48,496 nt of DNA from Eubacteriales bacterium (GTDB lineage Bacteria; Bacillota; Clostridia; Lachnospirales; Lachnospiraceae). Location: assembly GCA_030524545.1 (NCBI GenBank), contig JAUNGM010000031.1, positions 1 to 48,496 on the forward strand. The letters run 5' to 3'. Under the pieces are notes generated by a model. The model was not told where the DNA came from and did no database searches. It saw only the letters and a list, made by a program, of their open reading frames with translations. Below are positions 1 through 7,972 of the stretch, piece by piece; positions within the stretch are counted from its first letter, which is position 1; each line of letters starts with the position of its first letter. The position numbers were made by a program, and so were the translations under genes.

Positions 1-52
1 CTATGACCCTCTGCTTGTAAGGCAGATGCTCTCCCAGCTGAGCTAAGACCCC
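1..52 (-). tRNA. tRNA-Val (anticodon TAC), partial at window edge
   Basis: Read on the minus strand the segment begins GGGGTCTTAGCTCAG, the acceptor and D-arm start of a bacterial tRNA. An anticodon stem (CTGCC/GGCAG) follows around the loop CTTACAA, giving anticodon TAC for valine. The variable region starts before the sequence runs off the window, so the T-arm and 3' acceptor strand are missing. A consensus promoter lies about 60 bases upstream. Further tRNAs may follow outside the window. Confidence 0.93.
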
Positions 53-112
53 ATATGAGTTTTTTAGAAAAAAATCATGACTTAAAAGACTTTTTCCGTA
101 ACTCGCTTTGCT

Positions 113-142
113 ATTATACTATTATGCAGGGATATTTGTCAA
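113..142 (-). promoter_or_regulatory. Sigma-A-type promoter for tRNA-Val
   Basis: On the minus strand a perfect TTGACA (137-142) and a perfect TATAAT (113-118) are separated by 18 bases. This predicts a start near position 106 and a leader of about 54 bases before the tRNA. A fully consensus promoter is usual for stable RNA genes. Confidence 0.85.
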
Positions 143-217
143 CTGGTTTTTTGAATTTTTTTATTTTTTGACATAAAACGGAAAATTTCTTTCTTTTGGG
201 AAAAAAAGAGGAAAACC

Positions 218-244
218 GCAGGGGGACCAGCTCGGTCCCCCTGC
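218..244 (-). terminator. Hairpin terminator downstream of purL; copy 1 of a dispersed hairpin
   Basis: GCAGGGGGACC (218-228) and GGTCCCCCTGC (234-244) form a perfect 11-bp stem with a 5-base loop. On the minus strand the stem is followed by GGTTTTCCTC and then a run of T, which fits an intrinsic terminator for purL about 180 bases upstream. A close relative with the same flanks lies at 18415-18460. Confidence 0.7.
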
Positions 245-421
245 ACCCCCTTCGGCTTGAGAAAAGCCTCCTTGGGCTGTGGCATGCTGTATGGTATTGG
301 TGAAGTGTTAATAGCCTTCGGTATACAGGATTGAAGATTTCCTGTAGGTTATCATACTATTGGCGGTGCGGTTTAAGTTTCATACGGATGAAAAAACGGC
401 TCCATAGCTATAATAAATTTT

Positions 422-3400
422 TTATTTAAAGTAGGCTACGCCGGATTCGAAGATCTTGATGTCCTGTTCTCCGTAGATGTTGATGGCTACGCCGTTGTCG
501 CGGCGTTCGCTGTGGGCCATTTTGCCCAGGACACGGCCGTCAGGGCTGGTGATTCCTTCGATGTTGTAGTAGGAACCGTTGATGTTCCATTCTTCGTCCT
601 GGCAGAGTTCGCCGTCTGCGGTGACGTACTGGGTTGCGATCTGGCCGTTGGCGATAAGACGGTTGAGCCATTCGTCATTTGCTACGAAACGGCCTTCACC
701 GTGAGATGCCGGGTTGCAGTATACGCCTCCGAGTTCTGCCTGGGCAAGCCATGGGGACTTGTTGCTGACTACCTTGGTATAAACCATCTTGGAGATGTGT
801 CGGCCGATGGTGTTATAGGTCAGGGTCGGGGAGTCCTCCTTCTGTCCGCAGATCTCGCCGTAAGGAACAAGGCCGAGCTTGATCAGTGCCTGGAAGCCGT
901 TGCAGATTCCAAGAGCAAGACCGTCGCGCTCGTTCAGCAGCTTCATAACTGCTTCTTTGATCTTTGCATTCTGGAATGCGGTTGCAAAGAATTTCGCGGA
1001 GCCGTCCGGCTCGTCGCCTGCGGAGAAGCCGCCCGGGAACATGATCATCTGCGCATTGTTTATAGAATTCTCAAAGAGTTCTACGGAATCGCGGATGTCG
1101 TCCGGGGTCAGGTTTTTAAATACTTTTACGTCTACTTCTGCGCCTGCGCGTTCGAAAGCACGGGTGCTGTCGTATTCGCAGTTGGTGCCTGGAAATACGG
1201 GAATGAATACGCGCGGTTTGGCTACTTTATTTTTGCAGATATATACGTGTGGAGTGTGATAAACACCGTTCTCATAAGTTGCTTCCGGATCGGCTGGTTT
1301 TACATAGCGGGAGCTTGGGCCGTCCTGGCCGTTTTCTGCGGAGACTGTTTTGAAGACTTTTTCCAGGGTGCCTGTCCATGCTTTGGCTGCTTCATCGAGG
1401 GTGATGACTGTATTTCCGTAGGAGAAGCGGCCGTCATTCGTTACTTCGCCAATTAAGGTGTAGGTGATGGAAAGCTCACCTACTTTGCCGTCCGGGATTT
1501 CCAGAACGAGGTCGCCGAAGCCCGGGGCAAAGAAGTCTCTCGGGTCAAGGTTGTGCTCAATCTTTACGCCCATGCCGTTGCCGAATGCCATCTTGGAAAC
1601 GGCAGCTGCAATTCCGTGGCGGTCGAGGGCATATGCGGAAAGAACTTTGCCGGATTGCATATCGTTGTGAAGTTTTTCGTATTGAGACATCAGTGCTGTA
1701 TAATCCGGAAGGTCATATGCATCTTTCGGAGCACGGAGCCATACAAGTTTGCTGCCGGCTTTCTTGAATTCCGGGGTGATCACGTCCTGAAGTTTGGCTA
1801 CATCTACAGCAAAGGATACCAGCGTCGGAGGTACGTCGATTTCGTTGAAGGTGCCGGACATACTGTCTTTGCCGCCGATGGACGGAAGGCCGAAGCCAAG
1901 CTGTGCGGAATATGCGCCGAGCAGAGCTGCGAAAGGCTGGCTCCAGCGTTTCGGATCTTCGGTCATACGGCGGAAGTATTCCTGGAAGGTGAAGCGGATT
2001 TTTTTGTAATCGCCGCCTGTCGCCACGATTCTTGCCACGGATTCAGTTACTGCATAAGCAGCTCCGTGATATGGGCTCCAGGAGGACAGGTATGGGTCAA
2101 AACCATAGCTCATCATAGTTACGGTATTGGTATTTCCGTTCAGAACCGGAACTTTGGCTACCATGGACTGGGTTTCGGTCATCTGGTATTTGCCGCCGTG
2201 AGGCATAAATACGCTGGCAGCACCGATGGAACCGTCAAACATTTCTACAAGGCCCTTCTGGGAGCAGACATTCAGGTCGGATAATGTTTCCAGCCATTTG
2301 GCTTTTACGTCCGGGATGTCCGGGCGCTGTGAGAACAGGTTTCCGTCTTTGTTCGGGATTTCCACTTCTACGGTCGTCTCCTGGTGTGCACCGTTGGTGT
2401 CAAGGAAAGCACGGGAGATGTTTACAATTTCCCGGCCTCGCCATACAAGCACAAGACGGGGGGATTCTGTGACAACGGCTACCGGAATGGCTTCCAGGTT
2501 TTCTTCATTGGCGTAGGCAAGGAAGGTGTCAACGTCTTTGGGGTCTACTACGACTGCCATACGCTCCTGGGATTCGGAGATAGCGATTTCTGTGCCGTCG
2601 AGGCCTGCATATTTTTTCGGGACTTTGTCAAGATCTACGCGGAGGCCCGGGGCAAGCTCTCCAATGGCAACGGATACGCCGCCTGCACCGAAGTCATTGC
2701 ATTTTTTGATGATATGGCTGACTTCTTCCCTGCGGAACATACGCTGGATCTTGCGCTCTGTGGGTGCATTTCCTTTCTGTACCTCTGCGCCGCAGACTTC
2801 GATAGATGCTTCTGTATGAACCTTTGAGGAACCGGTTGCACCGCCAATGCCGTCACGGCCGGTACGTCCTCCGAGAAGGATGATGATATCGCCCGGATCG
2901 GAGTTTTCACGGATGACTGCACGTCTTGGGGCTGCACCCAGAACTGCACCGATCTCCATACGTTTCGCAACATAGTTCGGATGGTAAACTTCTTTTACAT
3001 AGCCTGTGGCAAGACCGATCTGGTTGCCGTAGGAGCTGTAGCCGTGTGCTGCGCTGCGCACCAGTTTTTTCTGAGGAAGCTTGCCTTTCAGGGTTTCTTT
3101 TACGGAAACGGTGGGGTCTGCTGCTCCGGTGACACGCATAGCCTGATATACATAGGTACGTCCGGAAAGCGGGTCACGGATGGCACCGCCGAGACAGGTG
3201 GCAGCACCGCCGAACGGCTCAATCTCGGTCGGGTGATTGTGCGTCTCATTTTTAAAGTTGATCAGCCATTCTTCTTCTTTGCCGTCTACGTCAACAGGTA
3301 CCACGATGCTGCAGGCATTGATCTCGTCGGATTCTTCCTGGTCAGCCAGCTTGCCTTCGGATTTCAGCTTTTTCATTGCCAGAAGGGCCAGATCCATCAG

Positions 3401-4222
3401 GCAGATAAATTTGTCATCGCGGCCTTTGTAGAGAACGGCACGATCTGCAAGATACTGGTTGTAGGTATTTACAATCGGCTCTTTGTAGTCACCTTCGTCA
3501 AATTTCACGTCAGTCAGCTCCGTGGAGAAGGTGGTGTGACGGCAGTGGTCAGACCAGTAGGTGTCCAGAACGCGGATCTCGGTCATGGACGGATCACGCT
3601 TTTCTTCCCCACGGAAATAATTCTGGATGTGGAGGAAGTCTTTGAAGGTCATGGCCAGATTGAGGGAACTGTAAAGCTCTTTCAATTCGGATTCCGGCAT
3701 CGTCTGGAAACCTTCGAAGATTTTTACATCTTCCGGGTCTTCAAACACGGTAACAAGTGTTTCCGGTTTCTCCAGTCCTGTTTCACGGGAGTCTACCGGG
3801 TTGATGCAGTGATTTTTGATCGCTGTGAATTCTTCATTTGTGAGTTCCCCTTCAATTACATAGGTGGTCGCGGAACGGATGATCGGCTGTGCTTCCTCAT
3901 TTAAAAACTGTACGCACTGTACAGCAGAATCTGCTCTCTGGTCAAACTGGCCCGGAAGGTATTCTACGGAAAAAATACGGGCGTTTTCTGCTGCCTCGAA
4001 TTTTTCCAGGTATAAATCGTCTACCGGCGGCTCTGCAAATACGGTTCTGCAGGCTTTTTCAAATACGTCGTCGGAAATGTTTTCTACGTCATAACGGATC
4101 AGCACTCTTACATTGGAAACTGTCTTGATTCCCAGATAGCTGCTGACTTCATGCTTCAGCTCTTTCGCCTGTACGGCAAAAGCCGGTTTCTTTTCTACAT
4201 AGACACGTCTTACGTTACTCAT
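422..4222 (-). CDS. purL: Phosphoribosylformylglycinamidine synthase (single-chain PurL)
   Basis: FGAM synthase catalyses the ATP- and glutamine-dependent conversion of FGAR to FGAM in de novo purine synthesis in the cytosol. At 1266 aa this is the long fused form, with synthetase and glutaminase in one chain. The C-terminal glutamine amidotransferase domain (about residues 1000-1266) shows VFPGTNCEYD, PGGFSAGDEP, the nucleophile motif GICNGFQ and ASHGEGRF. Mid-chain glycine-rich motifs (GGRTGRDGIGGATGSSK, CNDFGAGGVS) belong to the ATP-binding synthetase half. The length and N-terminus fit the fused clade common in Clostridia rather than the split PurL/PurQ/PurS type. An AAAGGAG site sits 7 bases before the ATG. 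The gene stands alone, divergent from a LysR regulator. No guanine riboswitch is visible in its 177-bp upstream gap. Confidence 0.97.
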   Translation of the reverse strand: MSNVRRVYVEKKPAFAVQAKELKHEVSSYLGIKTVSNVRVLIRYDVENISDDVFEKACRTVFAEPPVDDLYLEKFEAAENARIFSVEYLPGQFDQRADSAVQCVQFLNEEAQPIIRSATTYVIEGELTNEEFTAIKNHCINPVDSRETGLEKPETLVTVFEDPEDVKIFEGFQTMPESELKELYSSLNLAMTFKDFLHIQNYFRGEEKRDPSMTEIRVLDTYWSDHCRHTTFSTELTDVKFDEGDYKEPIVNTYNQYLADRAVLYKGRDDKFICLMDLALLAMKKLKSEGKLADQEESDEINACSIVVPVDVDGKEEEWLINFKNETHNHPTEIEPFGGAATCLGGAIRDPLSGRTYVYQAMRVTGAADPTVSVKETLKGKLPQKKLVRSAAHGYSSYGNQIGLATGYVKEVYHPNYVAKRMEIGAVLGAAPRRAVIRENSDPGDIIILLGGRTGRDGIGGATGSSKVHTEASIEVCGAEVQKGNAPTERKIQRMFRREEVSHIIKKCNDFGAGGVSVAIGELAPGLRVDLDKVPKKYAGLDGTEIAISESQERMAVVVDPKDVDTFLAYANEENLEAIPVAVVTESPRLVLVWRGREIVNISRAFLDTNGAHQETTVEVEIPNKDGNLFSQRPDIPDVKAKWLETLSDLNVCSQKGLVEMFDGSIGAASVFMPHGGKYQMTETQSMVAKVPVLNGNTNTVTMMSYGFDPYLSSWSPYHGAAYAVTESVARIVATGGDYKKIRFTFQEYFRRMTEDPKRWSQPFAALLGAYSAQLGFGLPSIGGKDSMSGTFNEIDVPPTLVSFAVDVAKLQDVITPEFKKAGSKLVWLRAPKDAYDLPDYTALMSQYEKLHNDMQSGKVLSAYALDRHGIAAAVSKMAFGNGMGVKIEHNLDPRDFFAPGFGDLVLEIPDGKVGELSITYTLIGEVTNDGRFSYGNTVITLDEAAKAWTGTLEKVFKTVSAENGQDGPSSRYVKPADPEATYENGVYHTPHVYICKNKVAKPRVFIPVFPGTNCEYDSTRAFERAGAEVDVKVFKNLTPDDIRDSVELFENSINNAQMIMFPGGFSAGDEPDGSAKFFATAFQNAKIKEAVMKLLNERDGLALGICNGFQALIKLGLVPYGEICGQKEDSPTLTYNTIGRHISKMVYTKVVSNKSPWLAQAELGGVYCNPASHGEGRFVANDEWLNRLIANGQIATQYVTADGELCQDEEWNINGSYYNIEGITSPDGRVLGKMAHSERRDNGVAINIYGEQDIKIFESGVAYFK

Positions 4223-4280
4223 TAGAAGCTCCTTTCTGTTCTTTAGAGGTTTTACGGATGCAGTATCGTAATAACTATCA

Positions 4281-4309
4281 TTGCACTTTACTCGAGTTTA
4301 TAGTATCAT
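4281..4309 (+). promoter_or_regulatory. Candidate promoter for the LysR gene
   Basis: TTGCAC (4281-4286) and TATCAT (4304-4309) are 17 bases apart on the plus strand, about 140 bases before the preferred start of the LysR gene. A weaker minus-strand pair, TTTACT (4323-4328) and TACTAT (4300-4305), also 17 apart, could serve purL. The two would overlap, as is common for LysR genes divergent from a target. No operator was identified with confidence. Confidence 0.5.
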
Positions 4310-4447
4310 AAGAATTGTTATTAGTAAAATTAATATGTCTTATATTTTTCATTAGTTAATATAATATGCTGCCCCTCAGGGAATTTTTAGTTTCATAGTA
4401 TGAGTAAAAAACCGGAAGGAATAAATATAGAGAGGTTGGTACAGGAA

Positions 4448-5314
4448 ATGGATATTAATCTGGAGTTGTATCGAGTGTTTTATTATGTGGCAACGAGTCT
4501 GAGTTTTTCAGAAGCGGCCAGGCAGCTTTTTGTTTCCCAGTCTGCAGTAAGCCAGTCGGTAAAAATGCTGGAAAAGAAGCTGAATCAGACACTCTTTGTG
4601 AGAAGTACGAAAAAGGTGGTTCTCACACCTGCCGGGGAAACATTGCTGCAGCATGTAAAACCGGCAATGCAGATGCTGTCCGAAGGGGAGGAGCTTCTTT
4701 CTTCACAGACGGCACTGATGGGGCAGCTTCGCATTGGGGCAAGTGATACCATCTGCCGATATTTTCTGATTGATTATCTGAAACGCTTTCACAGGGATTA
4801 TCCGGATGTCAGGATTAAGATCACAAATAGTACGTCTATCGGGTGTGTGGATCTGCTGGAAAACGGCCAGGTGGATTTTATTGTCTGTAATTCGCCGAAC
4901 TCACGGTTAAATCCGCATACACCGGAGAAGACTGTCCGGGAGTTCCAGGATGTTTTTATGGCTAACAGGTCAGCATTTCCCATTGAAGGAGCTGTAGAAC
5001 TGGAAGAACTTCTGAAGTATCCAATCCTGATGCTTTCACCCCGGAGCACCACCAGCGAGTATCTGCATCATATTTTTGCAGCACAGGGCCTGCGGCTTCT
5101 GCCCGAAGTAGAACTGAACAGCAATGACCTTCTGATGGATCTTGCACGTATCGGCCTTGGCATCGCCTGTGTACCGGATTATATGTGCAGAGAGCAGAAT
5201 GAGCTTGTGCAGGTACGTCTGAAAAAGCCGCTGCCCAAACGCCGCCTTGTCATTGTCCGCTCCGGGACGCAGCCGCTCTCCCAGGCTGCGGAACGCTTTC
5301 TGGAGTATTTTTAA
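4448..5314 (+). CDS. LysR-family transcriptional regulator
   Basis: An N-terminal winged helix-turn-helix (about residues 5-60, with FSEAARQLFVSQSAVSQSVK as recognition region) is followed by a type-2 periplasmic-binding-like effector domain (about 85-285). This is the standard LysR layout. Length is 288 aa from ATG 4448. An in-frame ATG at 4400 adds 16 residues but has no ribosome site and lies outside the family's usual N-terminus, so 4448 is preferred; GAGAGG lies 11 bases before it. The effector is unknown. Divergence from purL suggests, but does not show, control of that gene or autoregulation. It converges on mrp across a strong hairpin at 5427-5465. Confidence 0.9.
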   Translation: MDINLELYRVFYYVATSLSFSEAARQLFVSQSAVSQSVKMLEKKLNQTLFVRSTKKVVLTPAGETLLQHVKPAMQMLSEGEELLSSQTALMGQLRIGASDTICRYFLIDYLKRFHRDYPDVRIKITNSTSIGCVDLLENGQVDFIVCNSPNSRLNPHTPEKTVREFQDVFMANRSAFPIEGAVELEELLKYPILMLSPRSTTSEYLHHIFAAQGLRLLPEVELNSNDLLMDLARIGLGIACVPDYMCREQNELVQVRLKKPLPKRRLVIVRSGTQPLSQAAERFLEYF

Positions 5315-5423
5315 TTTCCTGAAGTTCTTGCCATGCATACTCCAAACGGTAATCTGCTTCCGCCATTTTCTGCAAAGAATCCAATTCATTATTCGGAATG
5401 AATTCGATGTTGATCATGCTCAT
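5250..5423 (-). CDS. Possible small ORF (57 aa) overlapping the LysR 3' end
   Basis: The reading frame between the LysR stop and the 5427-5465 hairpin encodes a protein-like segment beginning MSMINIEFIPNNELDSL and continuing with an acidic, probably helical stretch containing ADYRLEYAWQEL. The last 20 or so codons overlap the LysR gene and look low-quality (PQPGRAAASRSGQ). No ribosome site precedes the ATG, and the start abuts a terminator-like hairpin. It may be a decayed gene tail, a small protein or chance. No family is recognised. Confidence 0.25.
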   Translation of the reverse strand: MSMINIEFIPNNELDSLQKMAEADYRLEYAWQELQEIKNTPESVPQPGRAAASRSGQ

Positions 5424-5426
5424 AAC

Positions 5427-5465
5427 GCAGACATCCCGAAGCATCAAAAGCTTCGGGATGTCTGC
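5427..5465. terminator. Terminator hairpin between convergent LysR and mrp genes
   Basis: GCAGACATCCCGAAGC (5427-5442) and its exact complement (5450-5465) form a 16-bp perfect stem with a 7-base loop. It lies 21 bases past the mrp stop and 112 past the LysR stop, so it may serve both strands. The T-richness is modest on the plus side (ATTCATTATTATAT) and weak on the minus side. Confidence 0.8.
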
Positions 5466-5486
5466 ATTCATTATTATATCAATTCA

Positions 5487-6320
5487 TCAATCCTTCGGCA
5501 TAACAGCATCTGCTGCTTCTACATAAGGATTCAGAATTTCATCAAACTCACCTGCATCTGCTTTCTCGGCAAAATGCACGTCGATCGGCATCTTGCCCAG
5601 CACCGGAACATTCAGTTCTGCAGCAATTTCATCAATGTGGCTTTCGCCAAATACCCTGATTTCTTTACCGCAGTCCGGACATTTCACATAGCTGTAGTTT
5701 TCCACAATTCCAAGAACCGGAATCTTCATCATTTCAGCCATATTGAATGCTTTCTTTACGATCATTTTTACAAGATCCTGCGGAGAACTTACGATTACAA
5801 TTCCATCCAGAGGAAGGGACTGGAATGCAGTCAGCGGCACATCACCGGTTCCCGGAGGCATATCAACAAAAAGATAGTCAATGTCACCCCAGATGACATC
5901 TGTCCAGAACTGTTTTACCATGTTTGCCAGAATCGGACCTCTCCAGATAACAGGTGTTTCCTCCGTAGGAAGCAGCAGATTGATAGAGATCACTTCAATC
6001 CCGTTCCTTGTCTTCATCGGGTAAATACCATTGTCATCCGCATTGGCAGCACCCTTCAGGCCATACATCTTCGGAATAGACGGCCCGGTAATATCCGCAT
6101 CCAGAATTCCGACCTTAAATCCCTTTGCAGCCATACGGTTTGCCAGAGAAGCAGTCACAAAGGATTTGCCGACACCTCCTTTGCCGCTTACAACACCGAT
6201 TACGTGCTTCACATCAGAAAACACATTCATTGCCTCCTGCATGCTCTGCGGGTTGTTTTTCTTGTCGCAGCCTTCACAGCTGGATTTGTTACATGTTGTA
6301 CTGTTACATTCTTTTGCCAT
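5487..6320 (-). CDS. mrp: Mrp/NBP35 (ApbC) family ATP-binding protein, Fe-S cluster carrier type
   Basis: A 277-aa P-loop ATPase of the MinD/Mrp superfamily, cytosolic, whose family members carry or insert iron-sulfur clusters. The deviant Walker A GKGGVGKS lies near residue 46, the switch region DADITGPSIPKMYG follows, and Walker B is FVDMPPGTGD. A CxxC pair (KCPDCGKEI, about residue 215) corresponds to the cluster-binding, dimerising motif. The N-terminus is cysteine-rich (CNSTTCNKSSCEGC), suggesting a second metal or cluster site as in NBP35-like proteins. It lies 41 bp downstream of a CsoR-family repressor on the same strand, so the two are probably cotranscribed. Confidence 0.93.
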   Translation of the reverse strand: MAKECNSTTCNKSSCEGCDKKNNPQSMQEAMNVFSDVKHVIGVVSGKGGVGKSFVTASLANRMAAKGFKVGILDADITGPSIPKMYGLKGAANADDNGIYPMKTRNGIEVISINLLLPTEETPVIWRGPILANMVKQFWTDVIWGDIDYLFVDMPPGTGDVPLTAFQSLPLDGIVIVSSPQDLVKMIVKKAFNMAEMMKIPVLGIVENYSYVKCPDCGKEIRVFGESHIDEIAAELNVPVLGKMPIDVHFAEKADAGEFDEILNPYVEAADAVMPKD

Positions 6321-6361
6321 GGTTACTCTCCTTGCATTTTCATTCTATCCCCATCGGGGCA

Positions 6362-6715
6362 TTATTTCATAAAACGGTCAATGGCTCTTTCCAGTTCTTT
6401 AATCGCTTCTTTGTCACCATGCTCCACTGCGTCCACGATACAATGTTCAATGTGATCCTGAAGAATGATCTTCCCTGTATTGTTGATCGCTGATTTCACG
6501 GCGGACAACTGTATCAGAACCTCACTGCAGTCCCGGCCGTCTTCTACCATCCTCCGGATAGATTCCAAATGACCGATTGCTCTGGAAAGCCGGTTCAGCA
6601 CAGCCTTGGTCTGGGCATGGCTGTGTTTATGTCCGTGTTCCCCATGCGTATGTGTGATCACCGTACCGTCTTCCAGGACATGTACATGAGTCTCTTCCGT
6701 TTCTGTTCCGTTCAT
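6362..6715 (-). CDS. CsoR/RcnR-family metal-sensing transcriptional repressor
   Basis: A 117-aa all-helical repressor of the CsoR/RcnR/FrmR family. The metal-ligand pattern is visible: Cys in DGRDCSEVL, His 25 residues later in LQDHIEHC, and Cys 4 residues after that. This C-H-C spacing matches copper(I)-sensing CsoR proteins. An N-terminal extension of about 35 residues is histidine-rich (THTHGEHGHKHSH), which may buffer or deliver metal. A GGAGG site lies 5 bases before the ATG. The neighbour downstream is mrp rather than a copper exporter, so the regulated pathway is uncertain; copper stress on Fe-S clusters is a possible link. A TATAAT at 6763-6768 may be its -10 box. Confidence 0.9.
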   Translation of the reverse strand: MNGTETEETHVHVLEDGTVITHTHGEHGHKHSHAQTKAVLNRLSRAIGHLESIRRMVEDGRDCSEVLIQLSAVKSAINNTGKIILQDHIEHCIVDAVEHGDKEAIKELERAIDRFMK

Positions 6716-6772
6716 GGGAGCCTCCTTTCCGTCTGCTCACAGTCCTCAAATAGCATAAATATATTATACCAT

Positions 6773-6876
6773 GGACACTAAGCTCGAAAACACCTCTCTG
6801 AGAGTCCAGTTGTTTCGCGAACGTTATGCCAGGTATATGTTCTCACTAAATTCGCCCTGCGCTCATTAAGTGTTCA
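6773..6876. repeat. Short dispersed repeat, copy 1
   Basis: The block TAAATTCGC...GCGCTCATTAAGTGTTCA (6847-6876) recurs at 28824-28867 inside the spc operon, with 17 extra bases there. At this site the segment from GGACACTAAGCTCG (6773) to the end forms an imperfect inverted pair with GAACACTTAATGAGCG read on the minus strand. This suggests a small non-coding mobile element of about 104 bp. No ORF is present. Confidence 0.5.
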
Positions 6877-6892
6877 CATTATACCACAGAGG

Positions 6893-7120
6893 CTAAATCT
6901 CTGTAAAGGAGCAGCGCTGTTTTATTTGAGATGTTACGATATCAAAGACGACCGTTCCGTCTTCCAATACCGTTTTTTCATAAGAGACTTCTTTTCCTTT
7001 GAATTTTTCTTTCACATAAGCTTCCGGCTCCTCAATTTCAATTTCTTCTACAAAAACATCCCTCATCTGATTCCTCGGACATTTATTAAAAATTTCCCAG
7101 ATTACTTCATATTCTTTCAC
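6893..7120 (-). CDS. Small acidic protein of unknown function (75 aa)
   Basis: The protein starts VKEYEVIWEIFNKCP and contains QMRDVFVEEIEIEEPEAYVKEKF and a terminal beta-rich part (TVLEDGTVVFDIV). It looks like a genuine compact soluble protein, with no signal peptide, membrane segment or recognisable motif. The start is chosen as GTG at 7120 because GGGAGG lies 6 bases upstream. An in-frame ATG 24 bases earlier would place that ribosome site inside the gene. It is divergent from xpt, and its function cannot be assigned. Confidence 0.75.
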   Translation of the reverse strand: MKEYEVIWEIFNKCPRNQMRDVFVEEIEIEEPEAYVKEKFKGKEVSYEKTVLEDGTVVFDIVTSQIKQRCSFTEI

Positions 7121-7126
7121 AATTTT

Positions 7127-7134
7127 GCCCTCCC
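7127..7134 (-). promoter_or_regulatory. Ribosome binding site that sets the GTG start at 7120
   Basis: GGGAGGGC on the minus strand ends 6 bases before a GTG codon. No comparable site precedes the upstream ATG at 7142-7144, so translation most likely starts at the GTG. Confidence 0.75.
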
Positions 7135-7194
7135 ATACACACAAATCTATATCTTGCTATTATAATTATTTTCTGTTTTTTTGTCAAAAAATAA

Positions 7195-7223
7195 TTGCAC
7201 TCCACGAAAGAATGGCGTATGAT
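7195..7223 (+). promoter_or_regulatory. Sigma-A-type promoter for xpt
   Basis: TTGCAC (7195-7200) and TATGAT (7218-7223) are 17 bases apart, predicting a leader of only about 50 bases. That is too short for a purine riboswitch aptamer plus expression platform, and no such motif is seen. Confidence 0.75.
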
Positions 7224-7278
7224 AATATACAATTCCATTTCAAAAATGCCAAAAGATTAATTAAAGGAGACAAATGTC

Positions 7279-7851
7279 ATGCAGCTTTTAAAAGAACGAA
7301 TTCTGAAAGACGGCACGATCAAACCGGGCAACATCTTAAAAGTAGACAGTTTTCTGAATCATCAGATGGACATCAATCTCATTAACGAAATCGGCAAAGA
7401 ATTTAAAGCCCGTTTTTCTGACCGCCCAATCACCAAAATCCTCACCATTGAGGCGTCCGGTATCGGCATCGCGTGTATCGTAGCCCAGTATTTCAACGTC
7501 CCGGTAGTATTTGCCAAGAAGGCTCAGAGTCTGAATCTGGACGGAGAAATGTACACCACCAAAGTAGAATCTTTCACCCACAAAAAAGTATATGATGTCA
7601 TCCTTTCCAAGAAATTCCTGGGGCCGGAAGATCACGTTCTTTTGATCGATGATTTTCTTGCCAATGGCTGTGCCCTTCTCGGACTTATTGAAATCGTTAA
7701 AGAATCCGGTGCCACTCTCGAAGGTGCGGGCATTGTAATTGAAAAAGGCTTCCAGGACGGCGGTGAACGCATCCGCAATATGGGAATCCGTCTGGAATCT
7801 CTGGCTATCATCGACTCTATGACAGATGATTCTCTGACTTTCCGCAATTAA
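7279..7851 (+). CDS. xpt: Xanthine phosphoribosyltransferase
   Basis: A 190-aa type I phosphoribosyltransferase that converts xanthine and PRPP to XMP for purine salvage in the cytosol. The PRPP-binding loop appears as [18 protein letters not shown] (about residues 126-143). An N-terminal [20 protein letters not shown] and the segment [16 protein letters not shown] are characteristic of Xpt rather than Apt. Length equals the family norm. An AAAGGAG site lies about 10 bases before the ATG. It is monocistronic, with its own promoter and a strong terminator. In many Firmicutes this gene has a guanine riboswitch; here it does not appear to. Confidence 0.95.
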   Translation: MQLLKERILKDGTIKPGNILKVDSFLNHQMDINLINEIGKEFKARFSDRPITKILTIEASGIGIACIVAQYFNVPVVFAKKAQSLNLDGEMYTTKVESFTHKKVYDVILSKKFLGPEDHVLLIDDFLANGCALLGLIEIVKESGATLEGAGIVIEKGFQDGGERIRNMGIRLESLAIIDSMTDDSLTFRN

Positions 7852-7910
7852 CATTTATTCCCGCGAGCAACGAGCCAAGCGGACTATCATTCAGATATGC
7901 CTGGCAACAT

Positions 7911-7948
7911 AAAGAGGGAGTTTATGCGCATTGCATGACTCCCTCTTT
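7911..7948 (+). terminator. Intrinsic terminator of xpt
   Basis: AAAGAGGGAGT (7911-7921) pairs with ACTCCCTCTTT (7938-7948), followed by TTAC. The loop itself contains a small ATGC/GCAT fold. It lies 59 bases after the xpt stop, before the convergent lipoprotein gene, and the A/T-flanked arms would allow use from both sides. Confidence 0.85.
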
Positions 7949-7972
7949 TACTTCCAAAAATCGAATACATAT

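Larger units (their letters stand above)
53..421. other. Intergenic region between tRNA-Val and purL
   Basis: No gene is supported here. The stretch holds the tRNA promoter (113-142), an 11-bp perfect hairpin followed on the minus strand by a T-rich tract (218-244), and a smaller 7-bp inverted repeat, TACAGGA/TCCTGTA, at 324-346. The part closest to the tRNA is very AT-rich. Both hairpins lie downstream of purL on its strand. Confidence 0.7.

Noticed and set aside
324-346. TACAGGA/TCCTGTA repeat as the purL terminator
   Set aside because: It is a weak 7-bp stem without a T-run; the 218-244 hairpin is a better candidate.
512-3904. Several long plus-strand ORFs across this interval
   Set aside because: They lie antisense to purL, with no ribosome sites, and their translations have no family character; they are shadows of a high-quality gene.
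4223-4399. Purine riboswitch or PurR box upstream of purL
   Set aside because: No aptamer-like stems or conserved core were found in the short AT-rich gap.
7145-7278. Guanine/xanthine riboswitch upstream of xpt
   Set aside because: The promoter leaves only about 50 bases of leader, and no purine aptamer core or terminator is present.
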